8,642 nucleotides of DNA from Methanomicrobiales archaeon (lineage in GTDB: Archaea; Halobacteriota; Methanomicrobia; Methanomicrobiales; Methanospirillaceae). The stretch lies in contig JADGNL010000135.1 of assembly GCA_017883495.1 (NCBI GenBank), positions 1 through 8,642 on the forward strand, given 5' to 3'. This document shows positions 5,810-8,642 of the stretch, in pieces. The position numbers and the translations under genes are program-made. Numbering within the stretch: position 1 is the first letter of the stretch; every line of letters starts with the position of its first letter. Below the pieces are notes generated by a model. The model had not been told where the DNA came from. It made no database searches and worked only from the letters and a program-made list of their open reading frames with translations.

Positions 5810-6582
5810 GTCTTCACCGCCAGCCGAGCGACCTTCGCCGCGAATGCGCCCGCAACGAAGCCCGCGTCGATGTTCACGACCGCGATCACCGAGCAGGACT
5901 GGAGCATCGAGCCGAGGGCCGCCTGCCCCGCCCCCTTGAAACCGTAGCCGGTCGAGACCGGCACGCCGATCACGGGCCGGTCCATGAGCCCGGCCACGAT
6001 CGCCGGCAGCGTCCCCTCCCGTCCGGCCGCGACCACGAAGACGTGGCAGTCGAGCAGCCCCTTGAGCGCCGGGAAGAGCCGGTGGATACCGGCCGCGCCG
6101 ACGTCGTACGCGCACCGGACCGTGCAGCCCATCTCCTCGGCCACCGCGCGGGCCTCCTCGGCGACGGGGATGTCGGAGGTCCCGGCCGTCACGATCCCGA
6201 CCATCCCCCCGCCCGTCGGCCGCTCCCGTCCGTCCGAGACGATCAGGATGCCGGCCGCCGGCCGTTCCTCGACGGCGAGGCCGGCGTCGGCGGCCGCCTC
6301 GCGAACCGCCGCGGCCTGCTCCGCGGAGACGCGCGTCACGAGGCAGCGTCCCGCGGCCTTCGCGTGGGCGACCGCGATCGCGGCGAGCTGGGGCGCGGAC
6401 TTGCCCTCGGCGAGCACGGCCTCGGGCAGGCCGCAGCGGAGCTCGCGACCGAGGTCGATCCGGGCGAGCTCGCCGACCGACTCGAGCCGGAGCCCCTCGA
6501 TCTCCTGTGCCGCCGCCTCGAGCGGGATCTCGCCGGCCCGGTAGCGCTCGAGGAGCGCCTGCAGTGTCCTGTTCGCTGGCAT
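5806..6582 (-). CDS. larB: LarB: NaAD carboxylase/hydrolase for the nickel-pincer cofactor
   Basis: This 258-residue protein belongs to the LarB (PurE-related) family. Characterised LarB carboxylates nicotinic acid adenine dinucleotide at C5 and releases AMP, forming the dicarboxylated mononucleotide that LarE then sulfurates and LarC loads with nickel. The N-terminal half (1-110) is the LarB-specific helical region. The PurE-like half shows GIVTAGTSDIPVAEEA (129-144), YDVGAAGIHRL (159-169), VVAAGREGTLPAIVAGL (183-199), PVIGVPVSTGYG (203-214) and SMLQSC (225-230) before VVNIDAGF (235-242). Cys230, 28 residues from the end, matches in position the cysteine of LarB that forms the covalent pyridine intermediate. 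ATG 6582 is preferred: a TATA box at 6609-6617 predicts a transcript start near 6587, so the message is nearly leaderless and the upstream in-frame ATG at 6630 and GTG at 6591 would be excluded. It heads the operon. No larA, larC or larE is in the window. Confidence 0.9.
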   Translation of the reverse strand: MPANRTLQALLERYRAGEIPLEAAAQEIEGLRLESVGELARIDLGRELRCGLPEAVLAEGKSAPQLAAIAVAHAKAAGRCLVTRVSAEQAAAVREAAADAGLAVEERPAAGILIVSDGRERPTGGGMVGIVTAGTSDIPVAEEARAVAEEMGCTVRCAYDVGAAGIHRLFPALKGLLDCHVFVVAAGREGTLPAIVAGLMDRPVIGVPVSTGYGFKGAGQAALGSMLQSCSVIAVVNIDAGFVAGAFAAKVARLAVKT

Positions 6583-6608
6583 GATCTGCACTACAGATAT
6601 GGGGGCAC

Positions 6609-6617
6609 GATAAATAA
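6609..6617 (-). promoter_or_regulatory. TATA box of the larB-nadM operon
   Basis: The minus strand reads TTATTTATC, an obvious AT island. Its centre is about 31 nt before ATG 6582, so transcription would begin within a few nucleotides of the start codon. No ribosome binding site precedes larB, which fits a leaderless message. Confidence 0.6.
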
Positions 6618-6628
6618 CTGGTGCATTC

Positions 6629-6937
6629 ATGTCCTATCTCGTCTACGTCGCCTGGTTCGGCGCGGCGGCCGTCGCGCTCCTCTGGCTTCGCGACGCCCGG
6701 ATCTTCTGGAGGACGGGCCTGCCGGGATTCCGGACGGCCGCGTACCGCGGAGTCGCCTTCACGGCCCTCGCGCTCGCCGGGGTCGGCGTCAGCTACGTCG
6801 AGTCGCTGGAGCTGGTCGGCCTCGGTCTCATTCTGCTCGCGCTCTATCTCCAGGGCCGGGTCGCTCGCGAACGGATCTGGACCACCGAGTCCACGCTGGA
6901 TCGCGCCACGGGCCTGGCGCCGCGGAAACAGAGATAA
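6629..6937 (+). CDS. Small three-helix membrane protein, function unknown
   Basis: This is a 102-residue predicted membrane protein that I do not recognise. Hydrophobic segments lie at about 3-19, 39-57 and 59-77. A basic loop RDARIFWRTGLPGFR (21-35) sits between helices 1 and 2 and a hydrophilic tail (78-102) ends APRKQR. No functional motif is visible. It is transcribed divergently from larB; only 46 nt separate the two start codons. GATAT at 6596-6600 could be a weak TATA element giving a leader of a few nucleotides, as no ribosome binding site precedes the ATG. Its stop is 24 nt before hisS and in the same frame, so the two are probably cotranscribed. Confidence 0.75.
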   Translation: MSYLVYVAWFGAAAVALLWLRDARIFWRTGLPGFRTAAYRGVAFTALALAGVGVSYVESLELVGLGLILLALYLQGRVARERIWTTESTLDRATGLAPRKQR

Positions 6938-6961
6938 CCCGACGGAACGGATTTTATAAGG

Positions 6962-8209
6962 ATGCTGCAGCGACCGCGCGGAACCCGGGACTTCCTTCCG
7001 GACGAGATGGAGGCGCGCGCCGAGATCGAGGGGCGCATGCGCGAGGCGGCGCGCCGCTTCGGCTACCGGCCGGTCCGGACGCCGGCCTTCGAGGAGCTCG
7101 AGCTCTTCACCCTCCGGTCGGGGCCCGGGATCGTCAACGAGATGTACGCGTTCGAGGACAAGGGCGGGCGGGCGCTCACCCTCAGGCCCGAGCTGACCGC
7201 GCCCGTGCTGCGGCTGTACGTGAACGAGGCCCGGGTGCTCCCCAAGCCGCTCCGCTGGTACTACGTCGACGACTGCTTCCGGTACGAGCGGCCGCAGAAG
7301 GGGCGGTACCGGCAGTTCTGGCAGTTCGGGGCCGAGCTGATCGGCGTGGACTCGGCCGGCGCCGACGCCGAGGTGATCCTGCTCGCGGACGCGGCCCTCC
7401 GGGCGGCCGGCGTCCAGTACGAGCTGAAGGTCGGCCACCTCGCCCTCCTGCGCTCGCTCCTCGTCGACCTCGACGAGACCGCGCGGCGGACGGTCATGGG
7501 CCTGCTCGACAAGCGCGAGATGAACGCGCTCAGAGATGCGCTCACCGACCTCGGCCGCGCCGACCTGCTCGGTTCGCTCGTTGCGCTCGTGGGCGCGACA
7601 ACGCTCGACGAGGCGTTCGCGGTCACGGGGCCGCTGCCCGAGGAGGCGCGGCTGCGCGAGCTCGTGGCCCTCCTCGAGGCGGCCGGGCTCGAGTACTCGC
7701 TCAACTTCGGGATCGTGCGCGGTCTCGACTACTACACGGGCATGGTCTTCGAGGGCTTCGCCGCGAACCTGGGGGCCGAGAACCAGATCGTCGGGGGCGG
7801 CGCGTACCGCCTCGCGCACCTCTTCGGCGGCGAGGACACCCCGTCCTGCGGCTTCGCCATCGGCTTCGACCGGGTGATGGTCGCCCTCGGCGAGGTCGCG
7901 GTGCCGCACCGGACCGTGGTGGCGATCCTCTCGACTCCCGAGGGAGCGGCGAGCGCGTTCCGGGCGGCGGCCGCGCTCCGGGCGGCCGGGCTCCGGGCCG
8001 AACTCGACCTCTCGGGGAAGGGCCTCGGCGCGCAGATGACGAAGGCGGCGAAGACCGCGGACTTCGCCGTGCTGATCGGGGCGCGCGAGGCCGAGGCCGG
8101 CGTGGTCGCCTTCAAGAACCTCTCGACCGGCCTCCAGGAGACGCTCTGCCTCGAGGATGCCGTGGCGCGGGCCGCGGGACGGGAGGTGGACGCCCCTGGC
8201 TCTCGCTGA
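6962..8209 (+). CDS. hisS: Histidyl-tRNA synthetase
   Basis: This 415-residue class II aminoacyl-tRNA synthetase charges tRNA-His with histidine in the cytoplasm. The N-terminus has the family signature RGTRDFLP (6-13). TLRPELTAP (73-81) is the conserved strand before motif 2, and motif 2 is FRYERPQKGRYRQFWQFG (106-123). The histidine-specific RGLDYYTG (253-260) and GGGAYRLAHLFGG (278-290) follow, and motif 3 is CGFAIGFDRVMVAL (296-309) with its catalytic Arg304. The C-terminal 100 residues form the alpha/beta anticodon-binding domain. Length is typical. ATG 6962 is the only possible start, as the upstream in-frame stop at 6935-6937 is followed by no other start codon. No good ribosome binding site is seen; a TATA-like TTTATAAG sits 1 nt before the ATG, too close to serve this start. 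The gene overlaps top6B by 14 nt. Confidence 0.97.
   Translation: MLQRPRGTRDFLPDEMEARAEIEGRMREAARRFGYRPVRTPAFEELELFTLRSGPGIVNEMYAFEDKGGRALTLRPELTAPVLRLYVNEARVLPKPLRWYYVDDCFRYERPQKGRYRQFWQFGAELIGVDSAGADAEVILLADAALRAAGVQYELKVGHLALLRSLLVDLDETARRTVMGLLDKREMNALRDALTDLGRADLLGSLVALVGATTLDEAFAVTGPLPEEARLRELVALLEAAGLEYSLNFGIVRGLDYYTGMVFEGFAANLGAENQIVGGGAYRLAHLFGGEDTPSCGFAIGFDRVMVALGEVAVPHRTVVAILSTPEGAASAFRAAAALRAAGLRAELDLSGKGLGAQMTKAAKTADFAVLIGAREAEAGVVAFKNLSTGLQETLCLEDAVARAAGREVDAPGSR
8182..8188 (+). promoter_or_regulatory. Ribosome binding site that places the top6B start at CTG 8196
   Basis: GGAGGTG, a near-full match to the anti-Shine-Dalgarno complement, ends 7 nt before CTG 8196. It lies in the final codons of hisS. 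The only in-frame ATG upstream (8157) has GAGG directly abutting it, a spacing that would not work. Confidence 0.65.
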
Positions 8210-8642
8210 GGAGCTCGCGCGACAGCAGCGCGCGATCTCGATCGCGGAGTTCTTCGAGAAGAACAAGCACCTGCTCGGCTTCGACTCGCCCGTCCGCGGG
8301 GTGATCACGACGGTCAAGGAGGCCGTGGACAACGCGCTCGACGCCTGCGAGGACGCCGAGGTCCTCCCCGACATCGAGATCGAGGTCCGGCGGACCGGGC
8401 CCGAGACCTTCCGGATCGCGGTCGAGGACAACGGCCCGGGGATCGTCCCCGAGAACGTCCCGTACGTCTTCGGCAAGCTCCTCTACGGCTCGCGCTTCCA
8501 CCAGATCCGGCAGAGCCGGGGCCAGCAGGGGATCGGGATCTCGGCCGCCGGAATGTATGGTCTCCTGACCACCGGCAAGCCGATCGTCATCACCTCGCGG
8601 ACGGGAAAGGGGAAACCGGCCCATTACTTCGAGCTGATCATC
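8196..8642 (+). CDS. top6B: DNA topoisomerase VI subunit B, N-terminal part (runs off right edge)
   Basis: The first 149 residues of the ATPase subunit of topoisomerase VI, which with subunit A (Spo11-like) passes one duplex through another to relax and decatenate DNA. This is the GHKL ATPase domain: EAVDNALDA (42-50) carries the catalytic Glu and the Mg-binding Asn46. DNGPGI (78-83) is the G1 box, and SRGQQGIGIS (107-116) is the glycine-rich ATP lid. LTTGKP (124-129) follows. The N-terminus LALAEELARQQRAISIAEFFEKNKH matches the usual beginning of this subunit when translation starts at CTG 8196, which has a GGAGGTG 7 nt upstream. The alternative ATG 8157 adds 13 residues (MPWRGPRDGRWTP) unlike the family and lacks a spaced ribosome binding site. 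The gene overlaps hisS by 14 nt and is probably coupled to it. The rest, including the transducer domain, is outside the window; subunit A may follow. Confidence 0.93.
   Translation, partial: MALAEELARQQRAISIAEFFEKNKHLLGFDSPVRGVITTVKEAVDNALDACEDAEVLPDIEIEVRRTGPETFRIAVEDNGPGIVPENVPYVFGKLLYGSRFHQIRQSRGQQGIGISAAGMYGLLTTGKPIVITSRTGKGKPAHYFELII

Noticed and set aside
8157..8195. ATG 8157 as the top6B start
   Set aside because: The GAGG abuts the codon, the 13 added residues are unlike the family, and CTG 8196 has a well-spaced GGAGGTG.
6043..8304. A 753-codon open frame on the plus strand
   Set aside because: It is antisense to larB and out of frame with hisS, with extreme Arg/Gly/Ala composition and no motif.
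5303..8476. A 1057-codon open frame on the minus strand
   Set aside because: Only its last 168 codons are real (nadM). The rest is antisense to hisS and the membrane gene and out of frame with larB, rich in Arg, Gly, Pro and His as expected from GC-rich shadow frames.

Overview
The window looks like chromosomal DNA from a GC-rich methanogenic archaeon, most likely of the order Methanomicrobiales. The evidence is archaeal-type gene content (topoisomerase VI subunit B, archaeal NMN adenylyltransferase, a NosD/PKD surface protein, a CxxC-x17-CxxC mini-protein), TATA boxes about 26 nt before the predicted transcript starts, strong GGAGGT ribosome binding sites on some genes and probable leaderless starts on others, and a tRNA gene without an encoded CCA. 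The order-level assignment is inference; no marker here fixes the genus.

Layout. 1-135 (minus) is the N-terminus of a DedA-family membrane protein running off the left edge. 136-602 has no convincing gene. It holds the DedA promoter, scraps that look like decayed coding sequence (one ending like a histidine kinase) and a probable tRNA terminator. 603-676 (minus) is tRNA-Phe(GAA). A TATA-like block at 704-713 separates it from a divergent DHH-family phosphoesterase (755-1744, plus). A 274-nt gap carries a terminator-like element and a clear promoter plus ribosome binding site for a secreted NosD-like beta-helix/PKD protein (2019-3371, plus), followed by a 63-aa zinc-binding CxxC mini-protein (3421-3612, plus).

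From 6582 down to 3609 (minus) lies a tight four-gene operon: larB, nadM, a 437-aa coiled-coil protein and a small four-helix membrane protein. larB and nadM overlap by 4 nt, nadM is followed after 2 nt by the coiled-coil gene, and that gene's stop lies 6 nt before the membrane-protein ATG. LarB consumes nicotinic acid adenine dinucleotide, and NadM belongs to the enzymes that make the dinucleotide, so the pair could couple pyridine dinucleotide synthesis to nickel-pincer cofactor synthesis. The two downstream genes have no recognisable function and are the least understood part of the window.

Divergent from larB, 46 nt away, is a plus-strand cluster: a small three-helix membrane protein (6629-6937), hisS (6962-8209) and the N-terminal part of top6B (from 8196, running off the right edge). 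top6B appears to use a CTG start codon placed by a strong ribosome binding site inside the end of hisS.

I see no CRISPR array, insertion sequence or defence system. The best leads are the larB-nadM coupling with its two unknown partner genes and the CTG start of top6B.
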